Translations under genes and position numbers: made by a program
Origin: DRQF01 sp964559135
GTDB lineage: Bacteria > Planctomycetota > GCA-002687715 > DRQF01
Direction: 5' to 3'
NCBI GenBank assembly: GCA_964559135.1
Contig: CAZLGG010000005.1
Coordinates: 1 to 64,000, forward strand
Length of the DNA stretch: 64,000 nucleotides
Notes under the pieces: generated by a model
What the model was told of the DNA's origin: nothing
The model's database searches: none
Seen by the model: the letters and a program-made list of their open reading frames with translations, nothing else
Shown here: positions 8,778 through 17,542 of the stretch, piece after piece
How positions within the stretch are numbered: the first letter of the stretch is position 1
Layout: the number at the start of each line of letters is the position of its first letter

Positions 8778-9848
8778 CTAAGAGCCTCGATGGGAAGAGG
8801 GATTTCGCCGGCCTTGGGGATAGACCGGATGGTCCAGGGAAGTTCGGCGTTCCCCCACGACGCGTTCGCGGCATCTCCGCTCCGCCCGCAGAGTGTGAAC
8901 GACGATTTCCGCGCGGCAAAAGCTCCTCAAAGGAAGGCCGCTGAAACCGCAGCCCTTGGACGTGTAACCTCGAAGAGCGCCGTACTGCCAGGCTCCAGCG
9001 ATGAAACGCCGCGCACACGAAGCGTTGGAGACGAGAGGGGTTCCACCGGGGAGGCAGATCTGCCCGCCGTGAGTGTGGCCGCAAAGGTAGACGTCCGCGA
9101 AGGCGGCCGCAGCCTCGAGGATGAGGTCGGGACTGTGACAGAGAAACAGGGCCACGTCCTCGACGGGGACGTCGGCGAAGGCAGCGGGCACATCGTCGGT
9201 TCCGAAGAAGTGCGCATCGTCCACTCCCACCAACCACACCGCATCGCCGTCTCGAGCGTCGATCCGGATCGACTCGTTGAGGAGATAGCGCAGCCCCAGG
9301 GACTCGAGCGGCTCGACCATATCCAGCGTGTCGTGATTGCCCAAAACCGCATAAGCACCGCAACGACAGTCGCCAAGGACGGGGACGAGAGGCTCCAATT
9401 CCCGAAGCGCGCCCTCCACGGGGCCGCGGGTGTCGAGACGCAAATCGCCCGTGATGACGGCCAGGTCGAATTCGAGATCGCGGCAGCACGAGGTCAAGAC
9501 CTCCCCGAATCCCGGCGGACCGTCGATGTGGAGATCCGTGAGATGCAGGACCTTCATTCCTTCGAAGCCGGCGGGGAGTCCCACAAGCCAAAGGTCGTTC
9601 TCCACGATGTCGATCCGGGTCGCTCGACGTGCCAAGGGTTTGTAAAGACCACAGAGATCCAACCCACGCCGAAGCCACGCCATCACCGGATCGAGGACCT
9701 GGAACGGGAGAAGCTTCTTCCCGTCCCCCATGCTCTGGGGGCGCCCTTCCCAGCTCCGCCGACGGGCAGCCAGATGGATTCCCAGGCGATCCTCGGGACG
9801 GCCGGGAAGCTCCACAGTGGGGTGTTCATGTGTCAGCAGAGGATGCAT
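8778..9848 (-). CDS. Metallophosphoesterase (YkuE/YaeI-like)
   Basis: The 356-residue protein contains the full calcineurin-like metal motif set in order: HLTDLHID, VITGDLR, VLGNHD, FLCHSPD and CGHTHGGQ. These bind two metal ions in phosphoesterases. The layout resembles the YkuE/YaeI group, some members of which cleave UDP-2,3-diacylglucosamine or other phosphodiesters at the membrane; the exact substrate is not inferable. An N-terminal region of about 80 residues precedes the catalytic domain and holds a short amphipathic stretch (AWLRRGLDLCGLY) but no clear signal peptide. The C-terminal 35 or so residues are basic and go beyond the usual family end, which could be a lineage tail or a late frameshift. 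ATG 9848 has no strong ribosome binding site. Confidence 0.88.
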   Translation of the reverse strand: MHPLLTHEHPTVELPGRPEDRLGIHLAARRRSWEGRPQSMGDGKKLLPFQVLDPVMAWLRRGLDLCGLYKPLARRATRIDIVENDLWLVGLPAGFEGMKVLHLTDLHIDGPPGFGEVLTSCCRDLEFDLAVITGDLRLDTRGPVEGALRELEPLVPVLGDCRCGAYAVLGNHDTLDMVEPLESLGLRYLLNESIRIDARDGDAVWLVGVDDAHFFGTDDVPAAFADVPVEDVALFLCHSPDLILEAAAAFADVYLCGHTHGGQICLPGGTPLVSNASCARRFIAGAWQYGALRGYTSKGCGFSGLPLRSFCRAEIVVHTLRAERRCRERVVGERRTSLDHPVYPQGRRNPSSHRGS

Positions 9849-10037
9849 GGTTCAGACATCTTATCGGCGCTCGACGGCCGCGCCTGCTCCCCTCCCCCAT
9901 TTTTGTGTCGCCGAACGGGGGCCCGCGGGGTTAGGATGGGGCTTCAAGGGATGATCGCGGCCGCGCCTCACCGCGGGTTGCGAGCGCCCCAAAACGCTCG
10001 GCTCCGGAATACACCTTTCCGTCGAAGGAGGAATGGC

Positions 10038-11087
10038 ATGATTCGATCCATCCGTTCCCTTTGGCTCGGGGTTTTCTTGGCTTTGACGGTCGTCGTCGCC
10101 TCCGCTTCCGCTCAGGAATCGGCGGGCTCCGATGAGATCACGTTGAAGTACAAGCCCTGTCCGAAGTGGAATTACATACTTCCCCACGAAGTTTTCACCC
10201 CGGTCGGCGACAAGATCGCCATCCCCCACGCCGCTGGAGACGGATTCGCCGTCGCCATGGATGGGACGACTTTGCTGCTGGACGCCAACGGCGATGGACG
10301 CCTCGGCGACGCCAAGGCCAAGGGCGCTGGGGCCTGGGTCACCCTCAAGTCGAAGACGGAGGACGGCCGGAAGCTCTTTTACAGCCTACGCCTCGTCAAC
10401 GACGGAGGCTGGAAATATGCATCCTCCGGCGTCATGGTCGGAAAGTACAAGGGTGTGCCCATTCAGCTCATCGACCAGAACAACAACGGACGCTACAACG
10501 ACGTCGGCGAGGACGCCGTCATCGTGGGCAAATCGCGCGCCGCGAGCTTCCTCTCCAAGGTCGTCTCCCTGAAAGGCGAACTGTTCGAGGTCGAAGTCTC
10601 CCCAACAGGCAACGCCATGACCTTCCGTCCCTACCAGGGGCCAAGCGGCGTGCTCGACCTCAGGAGCAAATTCGCGACCAAGGGTAAGCTCGTCGCGGCC
10701 GTCGTCATGAGTGAGGACGGCGAGTTCTCGTTCGAGGTCTCGAAGGCGAAGAAGGGCTTGGTGGTTCCCACCGGGGCCTACGAAATCGTCGCCGGCTTGG
10801 TGACGAAGGGCCGGGAACACGTCAGCATTCGAAAGGGCAAGTCCCGCGTGTTCCGCGTCCTCGAGGGTCAGTCCTCGGCCGTCGCGTGGGGCGGCCCGCT
10901 CGAGGCCGAATTCGAGTACGACCGCAAGGGCAAGGACGTCACCTTCTCCCCGAACAAACTGTGGTTCTTCGGCAGGGCCGGCGAGGAATACTACAACTGG
11001 GTTCCGGACGGCAAACCACCGAAGTTCATCATCGCCGACGGCGTCACCGCCAAGAAAATCGGCGAGGCCAAGTTCGGCGGGTGCTGA
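10038..11087 (+). CDS. Secreted protein of unknown function, ends at an in-frame TGA
   Basis: The start at ATG 10038 follows a perfect AAGGAGGAA site. The first 27 residues are a signal peptide cleaved around SASAQES, so the product is exported. The mature part is beta-rich and unrecognised, with a possible calcium-type loop (DANGDGRLGD) and a similar DQNNNGRYND segment, both resembling EF-hand-like DxNxDG loops. The first stop, TGA at 11085-11087, gives 349 residues ending FGGC. The same frame then runs on for 53 sense codons of similar beta-rich sequence, to a second TGA at 11247-11249 that lies 17 bases before an intrinsic terminator. The real product may therefore be 403 residues with a recoded codon 350 (see the adjoining entry). 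A nonsense mutation is the main alternative. Confidence 0.8.
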   Translation: MIRSIRSLWLGVFLALTVVVASASAQESAGSDEITLKYKPCPKWNYILPHEVFTPVGDKIAIPHAAGDGFAVAMDGTTLLLDANGDGRLGDAKAKGAGAWVTLKSKTEDGRKLFYSLRLVNDGGWKYASSGVMVGKYKGVPIQLIDQNNNGRYNDVGEDAVIVGKSRAASFLSKVVSLKGELFEVEVSPTGNAMTFRPYQGPSGVLDLRSKFATKGKLVAAVVMSEDGEFSFEVSKAKKGLVVPTGAYEIVAGLVTKGREHVSIRKGKSRVFRVLEGQSSAVAWGGPLEAEFEYDRKGKDVTFSPNKLWFFGRAGEEYYNWVPDGKPPKFIIADGVTAKKIGEAKFGGC

Positions 11088-11249
11088 GGCGGCGGCTTCA
11101 ATCCGGTCACCGTGAGTGTACCGACCGAAGGCCCCATCAAAGTCACCCTCGAACACGACCGCAAAGCGTTCGGAGTCATCAAGGGCCGTGAGAAGGGCGA
11201 TGAGCCCCAAGCCGGAGTCACGCCTGCCGTCACCAGCAGCGAAGACTGA
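11085..11249 (+). other. In-frame TGA with coding-like extension and SECIS-like hairpin
   Basis: TGA 11085-11087 directly follows a Cys codon and is followed by Gly-Gly-Gly, then FNPVTVSVPTEGPIKVTLEH and about 30 more residues to TGA 11247-11249. The extension has the composition and beta-strand periodicity of the upstream protein. No other gene occupies it. The hairpin at 11104-11123 starts 16 bases after the TGA: CGGT-CAC pairs with GTG-T-ACCG, with one bulged T and a five-base loop that has G at its second position. Distance, loop size and loop G agree with my recollection of bacterial SECIS elements. Selenocysteine insertion, simple readthrough and a recent nonsense mutation all remain possible. 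No sel genes are in the window. Confidence 0.4.
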
Positions 11250-11266
11250 TCCGAGTCCGAGACTGG

Positions 11267-11301
11267 CCGCCGAAATCCTGTCGGGTTTCGGCGGTTTTTT
11301 T
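11267..11301 (+). terminator. Intrinsic terminator after the secreted-protein gene
   Basis: A perfect 9-base-pair stem (CCGCCGAAA at 11267-11275 with TTTCGGCGG at 11286-11294) encloses a 10-base loop and is followed directly by seven T. This is a textbook plus-strand terminator. It lies 17 bases after the second TGA of the preceding frame and 82 bases before the next start. Confidence 0.93.
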
Positions 11302-11382
11302 CGTGCCTTCTGTCCCCTCTCGGCGCGAAAGCCCCGGGCACCCCATCCGTTTCATGGGGACCAGCCCGTGAAGGAGGTCTCC

Positions 11383-14300
11383 GTGCGTCCATCGATCGCT
11401 CTTGCCGCCGTCTTGTGTCTCGGTCTCCAAGCCCTTGGCCAGGAGGGCCGCCCCATTCGGCTCATCGCCGATCCGGCCGTGTCTCCAACGGGAGATCGCA
11501 TCGCCTTCTCCTACCTCGGCGACATCTGGGTGGTGAAGTCTTCGGGCGGTGCCGCCCGAAGGATCACGGAGAATCCTGCCAGGGACACCTCTCCATCCTT
11601 CTCGCCCGACGGCAAGCAGATCGCTTTCCTCTCCGACCGTGACGCCGCAAGGCAGATCCACGTTATCCCCAGCGATGGCGGAATTCCGCGGCGTGTGACC
11701 CTCAATACGGAGGGGTACGGTCTCCAAGAGTGGCTTCCTGACGGCCAGGGATTCTTGACCCTGGCCCAGCGGGATCATTTCTGGCGTCGTGCGGCCCGCT
11801 TCTTCCTGCGCCCGATGGACGGCACACAGGCCGAGCGCCTCCTCTTCGACGGCTACGGTCATGACGGGTGTCTCGACGCGACCGGCAACCTTCTTCTTTA
11901 TGCTCGAGAAGGCGCGCCGGTCTACCGCAAGCAGTACACGGGCTCTCAGGAGTCCCAGATATGGCTCTTCGACCGGAGCCAGGGAACCCATCGGTTGCTG
12001 CGCAAAGGAAACGGCGGGTGCCGCTATCCCCTTTGGACCGAAAACCCCGGGGAGTTCCTCTACGTCTCCCAGGCCGACGGGACCTTCAACCTCTACCGAG
12101 GTCGCCTCGGAGAAGACTCCGACCAACAACTCACCCGTTTCGAGGACGACGGTGTCCTTTTCCCCGCGATTTCCCGCAACGGTTCCAAAGTCGTCTTCCG
12201 GAGGCTCTTCGACCTCTACAGTCTCGACCTGACGACGCCATCCCAACCCAAACGGCTGAGCATCACCGACGGCTCGGACCCCATCGTCAAGGAACACCGC
12301 AACGCCGTTCTCGAGGCGGCCACCGATGCGTCCTACTCACCCGACGGCAAGGAGTGCTGTTTCACATCCGGCGGCGACCTTTGGGTGATGGACACGATCC
12401 TTCGGGAACCCGTGCGCATCACGCATTCACCGCAGGAGGAGCGTTCACCCCTTTTCGTGTCCTATGACGAGATCCTTTTCGTGAGCGACCAAGGCGGCCA
12501 AAGTGACATTTGGCGCGCGCGACGGAAGAATGACGACAAGTGGTTCTGGCAGCAGGAGGACTTCGACCTCGACAAGCTGACCGACGACGCGGATCTTGAG
12601 CGGGATCTCCGCCGGGTTCCGGAAAGCGACGAGGTTTGCTTCACGCGCGGTCGAGGCGACTTGATCCTCCTCGACCCCAAGACCGGGAAGTCCCGTCGAC
12701 TGCTCGCGTCCTGGAACACTCCCCAGTACGATTTTTCCCCCGACGGCAAGTGGATCGCCTACGCCGTCGAGGACGGAAACTTCAATCGCGACGTGTTTCT
12801 GGCTCCGCTGGACGGCTCGCGGGCCCCGTTCAATCTTTCGCGCCACCCCGACACCGACGGAAGTCCCGCCTGGTCGAGCGACGGCAAGATCCTGGCCTTC
12901 GTGGGGCGCCATTGGAGGGACGAGGCCGACATCATCTACGTTCACCTCACCCAAAAGGGCGAGGACGAAGACGCAAGGCAAAGGAAGCTCGAGAAGGCGG
13001 TTGAAGCGATGGCCAAGCGCAAGCACGCCAAGAAGAACAAGGCCAAGAAGTCCTCTCCCGCCGCCAAGTCCAAGAAGAAAACCGCCGACTCGGCCAAGAA
13101 ACCGAAGAAGGTTTCCGTCGCCATCGACTTCGAGGGAATCCATGATCGGTTCCACCGCATCTCGATTCCGCGCAGCTTCGAATCAGGACTCTTTTTCTGG
13201 CCTGGCGATGACAGACTCTGTTTTCAGGCTCAGATCGATGGGAAAAGAGGGCTCTACACGGTGACCTTCCCCGATCACCTGCGGCCGAAACTCCTCACGA
13301 GTTCGAGCCTTCGTCACCGCAAACCACTTGGCGAGGTGAAATCGATCTGCGGTCTCAGTGGCGGATCGCCGGCGCTCATGGACAAGAACGGACGCATCAC
13401 GAAGCACGGGTTTAGCGTGAAGATCTCGTACCGTCTCGGTGATATCTACGAGGTCATCTTCGACCAGGCGTGGCGCGCCATGAGGGACGGCTGGTACGAC
13501 CCTCGCATGAACAACAAGAATTGGGACGAAATCCGACGCAAGTATGCTCCGGTCGCCAAGGAGTGCCTCGACGCCGCCTCGCTCTCCACCGTCTGCAACA
13601 TGATGCTGGGCGAGCTCAACGGTTCGCACCTCGGCTTCCGCATGTCCCAGGGGACACTTCCCGGTGAGCAACGGCCGAGTCGGGGCCGCACATGGTCCCT
13701 CGAAACCCGTCATCTCGGTTGCCGCTTCGACCCCGCGTGGAAGGGCCCCGGCCTCAGGGTCAAGGACGTCATCAAAAAGACTCCCGCCGCCCGAAGCACG
13801 AGCCGAATTCGTGCGGGCGAGATCGTCCTCGCCATCGACGGGAAACCGGTGGACCCCGGCATGGACATCGCCACGGTCCTCACCGTCGATCCCGATCGTT
13901 TCATCAAGGTCAAGGTGCAGGATGCCCAGGGCGAAACGCGCGTGGTGAGCATGCGCCCCACGAGTTATCGCTCCGTGCGCTCGCTGCTCTACGATCGATG
14001 GGTCGCCGACAACGAACGCAAAGTGGAAGAGCTCTCCGGAGGTTCGCTCGGGTATCTCCACATCCGTGGGATGAACTTCAGAAGCTTCGAGAAATTCGAG
14101 GAAGAGCTTTTCCGGGTGGGGTACGGAAAAGACGGCCTCGTGATCGACGTGCGCGAGAACGGCGGCGGCTCGACGACGGACCACCTACTTACGGCCCTCA
14201 CACAACCGGAACACGCTCTCACGCTTCCTCGGGGAGGCACGGAAAAGGACATCGGCTACCCGCAGGGCCGGAGAATCTACGCCACCTGGTCCAAACCCAT

Positions 14301-14664
14301 CATCGTCCTCTGCAACCAGAACTCCTTCTCCAACGCGGAAATCTTCTCCCACGCCATCAAGAGCCTGAAGCGTGGTCGACTCGTCGGTGTTCGCACGGCG
14401 GGTGGCGTCATCTCCACCGGCGGGATGTCCATCATGGGCATGGCGTTCGTCCGGATGCCCTTCCGAGGATGGTTCGTGCTCCCCACGGGCGAGGACATGG
14501 AGCTCAACGGCGCGGACCCCGAGGTGACCATCTGGCCCCTGCCGGGCGAATGGCCGAGCGGTAAGGATCAGCAGTTGGAAAAAGCCGTGGAACTGCTGTC
14601 CGAGGACGTGGCGACGTGGAAGGCCCGCCCCCGTCCGAAGCTGCGATACCGCACCGAGCGCTGA
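11383..14664 (+). CDS. Tricorn-type protease: beta-propeller, PDZ and S41 peptidase
   Basis: The 1093-residue protein starts at GTG 11383 behind an AAGGAGG site and has a signal peptide ending near ALGQEG, so it is exported. Residues about 25-530 hold repeated WD40-like PD40 blades (SFSPDGKQIAFLSD, YSPDGKECCF, FSPDGKWIAYA, WSSDGKILAFV). These are followed by a lysine/alanine-rich linker near 540-577, further beta sequence, a helical tricorn-core segment (VIFDQAWRAMRDGWYDPRMN), a PDZ domain (about 790-860) and the S41 catalytic domain. The serine motif is NQNSFSNAEIF, with Ser983 the likely nucleophile. Tricorn relatives degrade peptides released by other proteases. The gene stands alone after a terminator and converges on the omega-amidase gene. 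Confidence 0.9.
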   Translation: MRPSIALAAVLCLGLQALGQEGRPIRLIADPAVSPTGDRIAFSYLGDIWVVKSSGGAARRITENPARDTSPSFSPDGKQIAFLSDRDAARQIHVIPSDGGIPRRVTLNTEGYGLQEWLPDGQGFLTLAQRDHFWRRAARFFLRPMDGTQAERLLFDGYGHDGCLDATGNLLLYAREGAPVYRKQYTGSQESQIWLFDRSQGTHRLLRKGNGGCRYPLWTENPGEFLYVSQADGTFNLYRGRLGEDSDQQLTRFEDDGVLFPAISRNGSKVVFRRLFDLYSLDLTTPSQPKRLSITDGSDPIVKEHRNAVLEAATDASYSPDGKECCFTSGGDLWVMDTILREPVRITHSPQEERSPLFVSYDEILFVSDQGGQSDIWRARRKNDDKWFWQQEDFDLDKLTDDADLERDLRRVPESDEVCFTRGRGDLILLDPKTGKSRRLLASWNTPQYDFSPDGKWIAYAVEDGNFNRDVFLAPLDGSRAPFNLSRHPDTDGSPAWSSDGKILAFVGRHWRDEADIIYVHLTQKGEDEDARQRKLEKAVEAMAKRKHAKKNKAKKSSPAAKSKKKTADSAKKPKKVSVAIDFEGIHDRFHRISIPRSFESGLFFWPGDDRLCFQAQIDGKRGLYTVTFPDHLRPKLLTSSSLRHRKPLGEVKSICGLSGGSPALMDKNGRITKHGFSVKISYRLGDIYEVIFDQAWRAMRDGWYDPRMNNKNWDEIRRKYAPVAKECLDAASLSTVCNMMLGELNGSHLGFRMSQGTLPGEQRPSRGRTWSLETRHLGCRFDPAWKGPGLRVKDVIKKTPAARSTSRIRAGEIVLAIDGKPVDPGMDIATVLTVDPDRFIKVKVQDAQGETRVVSMRPTSYRSVRSLLYDRWVADNERKVEELSGGSLGYLHIRGMNFRSFEKFEEELFRVGYGKDGLVIDVRENGGGSTTDHLLTALTQPEHALTLPRGGTEKDIGYPQGRRIYATWSKPIIVLCNQNSFSNAEIFSHAIKSLKRGRLVGVRTAGGVISTGGMSIMGMAFVRMPFRGWFVLPTGEDMELNGADPEVTIWPLPGEWPSGKDQQLEKAVELLSEDVATWKARPRPKLRYRTER

Positions 14665-14677
14665 CGGGATCAGGCGG

Positions 14678-15451
14678 TCACAGGTCGGGATACAGGTCGA
14701 CGCGGCGATCGGCGAGAAACGAGAAGCGCTCGCGGCACGCCCGGACCTGCGCGGCCCCCACGGTGCCCGACACCTCGGCTTCCTGCCACGCCGCGGCGGC
14801 GATGACTTCGCCCATGGGGTCGATGAGAGCCGAGTCTCCCCGATAGACGAGGCCGGACCCCTCCCCGACACGATTCACGCCGAGGACGAACGCCTGGTTC
14901 TCCATGGCGCGGGCCCGCAGCAGCGTGCGCCACGCGGCGCTGCGCACGACGGGCCAGTTCGCGATGACGCAGAAGAGGTCCGTACCCTCGGCGGTCCGCC
15001 GGAACGGTTCGGGAAAACGCAGGTCGTAGCAGATCAAGGGTGTCACGCGAAGACCTTCCACGTCCAAGGTCTCGAGGGTGCAACCGGCCTCGAAGACCTC
15101 GTTCTCCCCCGCGAGGCTGAAGGGGTGGACCTTGTGGTAGAGGAGCCTCTCCCGGCCTTGCGGGTCGAAGAGCGCTGCGGCATTGCGCGGGCGCGGTTCG
15201 CCGGGCTCGGCGAAGCCACCCAGAATCCAGAGCCCGAGACGGGACGCTTCCTCCGCGAGGAACGACCTGATCTCGCCCGCCTTCGGGGCCACGAGGTCCG
15301 CCGCCATGCTGAAACCCGTCGCGAACATTTCGGGCAGGACGCACAGTCGCGCGCCCTCTTCCGCCGCCCGACTCAGGCGGGGTCGCAGGGCATCGAAGTT
15401 GGCGGACGGGTCTTCCCAGACGATGTCGCTTTGAATTCCCGTGATCCTCAT
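14678..15451 (-). CDS. Omega-amidase, nitrilase-superfamily hydrolase (YafV/Nit2-like)
   Basis: The 257-residue protein has the Glu-Lys-Cys triad of carbon-nitrogen hydrolases: Glu41 in LPEMF, Lys106 in LLYHKVHPFS and Cys140 in ICYDLRFP. The YHKVHPFSLAGE and ICYDLRFPEPFR phrases match the YafV/Nit2 branch, which hydrolyses 2-oxoglutaramate or 2-oxosuccinamate to the free dicarboxylate and ammonia. Its ATG overlaps the stop of the upstream transaminase gene by ATGA. That supports the functional pair known from methionine salvage: a glutamine/methionine transaminase makes the omega-amide keto acid and this enzyme removes it, pulling the reaction forward. Length is normal for the family. Confidence 0.9.
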   Translation of the reverse strand: MRITGIQSDIVWEDPSANFDALRPRLSRAAEEGARLCVLPEMFATGFSMAADLVAPKAGEIRSFLAEEASRLGLWILGGFAEPGEPRPRNAAALFDPQGRERLLYHKVHPFSLAGENEVFEAGCTLETLDVEGLRVTPLICYDLRFPEPFRRTAEGTDLFCVIANWPVVRSAAWRTLLRARAMENQAFVLGVNRVGEGSGLVYRGDSALIDPMGEVIAAAAWQEAEVSGTVGAAQVRACRERFSFLADRRVDLYPDL

Positions 15452-16620
15452 GATCCCATCGTCTCCAATCTCCCTGCGGCCTCGCGCAGAGTGTCCATGG
15501 TCTTGCAGAACGCGAACCGTGCGAGCTTGCTCCCAGCAGCTGGATTCGCCGTGTAGAAGGCGCTCGGAGGAATGGCGGCGATGCCGACGTTGTCGATGAG
15601 GTGTCGGACGAACTCCACATCCGTTCCCTCGAAGACCGCGCTGAAATCGGCAAGGACGAAATAGGTGCCCTCGGGAACGAAGGGAGACAACCCCGCCCGG
15701 CTCAACGCATCGACGAGGAAGTCTCTCCGCTCCGAGTAGTCTCTCGAAAATTCGGTCAGATAGTCGTCCCGCAACTCATCCAACGCGAATGCGGCGGCCT
15801 TCTGAAGAGGGGTCGCCGTGGCGAAGGTCAAAAACTGATGGGCGGCTTGCGCGGCGGCGATCATGTCTTTTGGTCCCGTAGCCCACCCGACCTTCCACCC
15901 GGTTACGGAATAGCTCTTGCCGAGGCTGGAGACGCTCCAGGTCCTCTCCTTCATGCCGGGGAGAGTCGCCAGAGGAACATGCGTCGCCCCATCGTAGACG
16001 AGATACTCGTAGACCTCGTCGGTCAGCACGCGCAGCCCATGCTCCAAGCAGAGTTCAGCCACGATCTCCAACTCCTCGGTGTCGAAGACGCGCCCCGTGG
16101 GATTATGGGGCGAATTCAGAACGATGAGGCGCGTGCGGGGAGTGATGGCGCGTTCCAAGGCGCTCGACCGAATGCGAAAATCGGGCGCGTCGAGCGTGAC
16201 GAACCTCGGCTTGGCGCCCGCCAACGCCGCGCAGGCGGGGTAGCTGTCATAGTAGGGTTCGAAAAACACCACCTCGTCGCCCGGATTCAGCATTCCGAGC
16301 ATGGCGGCGGCAAGACCTTCGGTCGCGCCTGAATAGACTCCCACCTCGATCTGGGGATCGTATTCGAGTCCGTAGTCCGCGCGGCGGCGATCCGCGACGG
16401 CGCGGACGAGCTCGGGATGTCCCATCGATCGGGTGTATTGATTCTCTCCCCCATCCAGAGCCCGAGACGCCGCGCGGATGAGTTCTTTCGGTCCGTCGAA
16501 ATCGGGAAAACCCTGGGACAGGTTGATGGCGCCCCGCTCCTGGGCGAGGCGCGTCATCTCACTGAAGATCGTGGTGCCGAAGGGTTCGAGTTTCTGGGCT
16601 TGAGCCGGTCGCATGGACAC
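15448..16620 (-). CDS. Methionine/glutamine-type aminotransferase (YbdL/KAT-like)
   Basis: This is a 390-residue fold-type I PLP enzyme. It shows INLSQGFPDFDGP near the N-terminus, LNSPHNPTGRVF (170-180), TDEVYE near 200 and the PLP lysine at Lys235 in SSLGKSYSVTGWKVGW. The QGFPDF and SLGKSYSVTGWKVGW phrases are typical of kynurenine aminotransferase / glutamine transaminase K and the bacterial methionine aminotransferase YbdL. The gene overlaps the omega-amidase gene by four bases, consistent with regenerating methionine from 4-methylthio-2-oxobutyrate using glutamine as amino donor. An ATG at 16614, two codons downstream of ATG 16620, is an equally possible start. No strong ribosome binding site is evident. 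Confidence 0.9.
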   Translation of the reverse strand: MSMRPAQAQKLEPFGTTIFSEMTRLAQERGAINLSQGFPDFDGPKELIRAASRALDGGENQYTRSMGHPELVRAVADRRRADYGLEYDPQIEVGVYSGATEGLAAAMLGMLNPGDEVVFFEPYYDSYPACAALAGAKPRFVTLDAPDFRIRSSALERAITPRTRLIVLNSPHNPTGRVFDTEELEIVAELCLEHGLRVLTDEVYEYLVYDGATHVPLATLPGMKERTWSVSSLGKSYSVTGWKVGWATGPKDMIAAAQAAHQFLTFATATPLQKAAAFALDELRDDYLTEFSRDYSERRDFLVDALSRAGLSPFVPEGTYFVLADFSAVFEGTDVEFVRHLIDNVGIAAIPPSAFYTANPAAGSKLARFAFCKTMDTLREAAGRLETMGS

Positions 16621-16714
16621 CTCGCATCTGGAACCGAAGAAAGGACTCGAGGATCATATTCCAGGTCGGCGTCCATGGGAACGCGGCCCCGGTTTCCTGC
16701 TATCCTCTCTCGCC

Positions 16715-17542
16715 ATGGAACACGCCCTCGAGCAGTACTTCCTTCATCTCGAGCGGGCGGGATTGAAGCCGGCCTCCGACTGGCGACTTCATCGCGACCC
16801 CGACGTGAAGCCAAGCACAGCCAAGGCCCGCGATCCCGTGTCCGGGTGCCTGGAGCTCAGCCCGGGTCTGAGGCTCCTGGAGTCGGTCTCCGGGGGAATT
16901 CGTTCCGATCACGCGACCCTTGCCGTGGCGCGCGTTCTCGTGGAGCGCTCCGAAGAATTGTCGGGAACGCGACTCCTCGAAATCGGTTGCGGCACCGGCG
17001 TTCTTTCCATTCTCGCGGCACGCCTGGGGGCCCGCGTCACGGCGACCGATCTCGACGAAGACGCCCTGGCTCTCGCCGCGAACAACGCTCGAGCCAATCA
17101 GGTCGACGTCGATGTTCGCTACGGCTCACTTCTCGATCCACTCGATTCCAGTGAGAGATTCCGTTGGATCGTCGCCAACCTGCCCCAAAAACCTGCTTCG
17201 AAGGAGGGTCTCTTACCCCTTGCGAACTGGGGCGGCCCCGAGGGCGATGAACTGTTTCAGGGGCTCTTCGGAGGCATCGTCCCCCACCTGGATCCCGAAG
17301 GGCGAGCGCTTTTCTTCATGCACTCCCTTCCCCACCCGCGGTTCCTGGCTCGTCTCCAAGAGGATTTCGACCTTCGCCCCCTGCGCTGGTATCTCCGGTG
17401 GATCGAGCGCGGCGAATTCGGATCTCTTGGCGAGGTCTTCGAGGAGAGGTCCCGCAAGGGGCTCTCCCATCTCCATCACGAAGGCGACGATGCGGCGCTC
17501 GTGTGTTGCGTTTGGTCGGCTCAGCCGGTGAATTCGTCATGA
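16715..17542 (+). CDS. Class I SAM-dependent methyltransferase (PrmC/PrmA-like)
   Basis: The 275-residue protein has a Rossmann methyltransferase core: SAM motif I LLEIGCGTGVLSILAA (about residues 88-103), acidic motif II TATDLDEDALALAANNA, and a catalytic-loop motif NLPQKP in the place where PrmC/HemK enzymes have NPPY. The first 85 residues are a separate helical region, as in N-methyltransferases that modify glutamine in proteins or purines in RNA. The target is unknown. ATG 16715 is chosen because upstream in-frame codons would run into the divergent aminotransferase gene. The stop overlaps the next start (ATGA), opening a three-gene operon with a ChbG-like deacetylase and a glycosyltransferase. 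Confidence 0.78.
   Translation: MEHALEQYFLHLERAGLKPASDWRLHRDPDVKPSTAKARDPVSGCLELSPGLRLLESVSGGIRSDHATLAVARVLVERSEELSGTRLLEIGCGTGVLSILAARLGARVTATDLDEDALALAANNARANQVDVDVRYGSLLDPLDSSERFRWIVANLPQKPASKEGLLPLANWGGPEGDELFQGLFGGIVPHLDPEGRALFFMHSLPHPRFLARLQEDFDLRPLRWYLRWIERGEFGSLGEVFEERSRKGLSHLHHEGDDAALVCCVWSAQPVNSS

Noticed and set aside
9981..10000. Six-base-pair hairpin CGAGCG/CGCTCG ahead of the secreted protein gene
   Set aside because: Short, without a T-run or ligand-type conservation; such stems are common by chance at this G+C.
8769..10037. N-terminal extension of the secreted protein frame back to 8769
   Set aside because: The extension runs antisense through the metallophosphoesterase gene, while ATG 10038 has a perfect ribosome binding site and a signal peptide.
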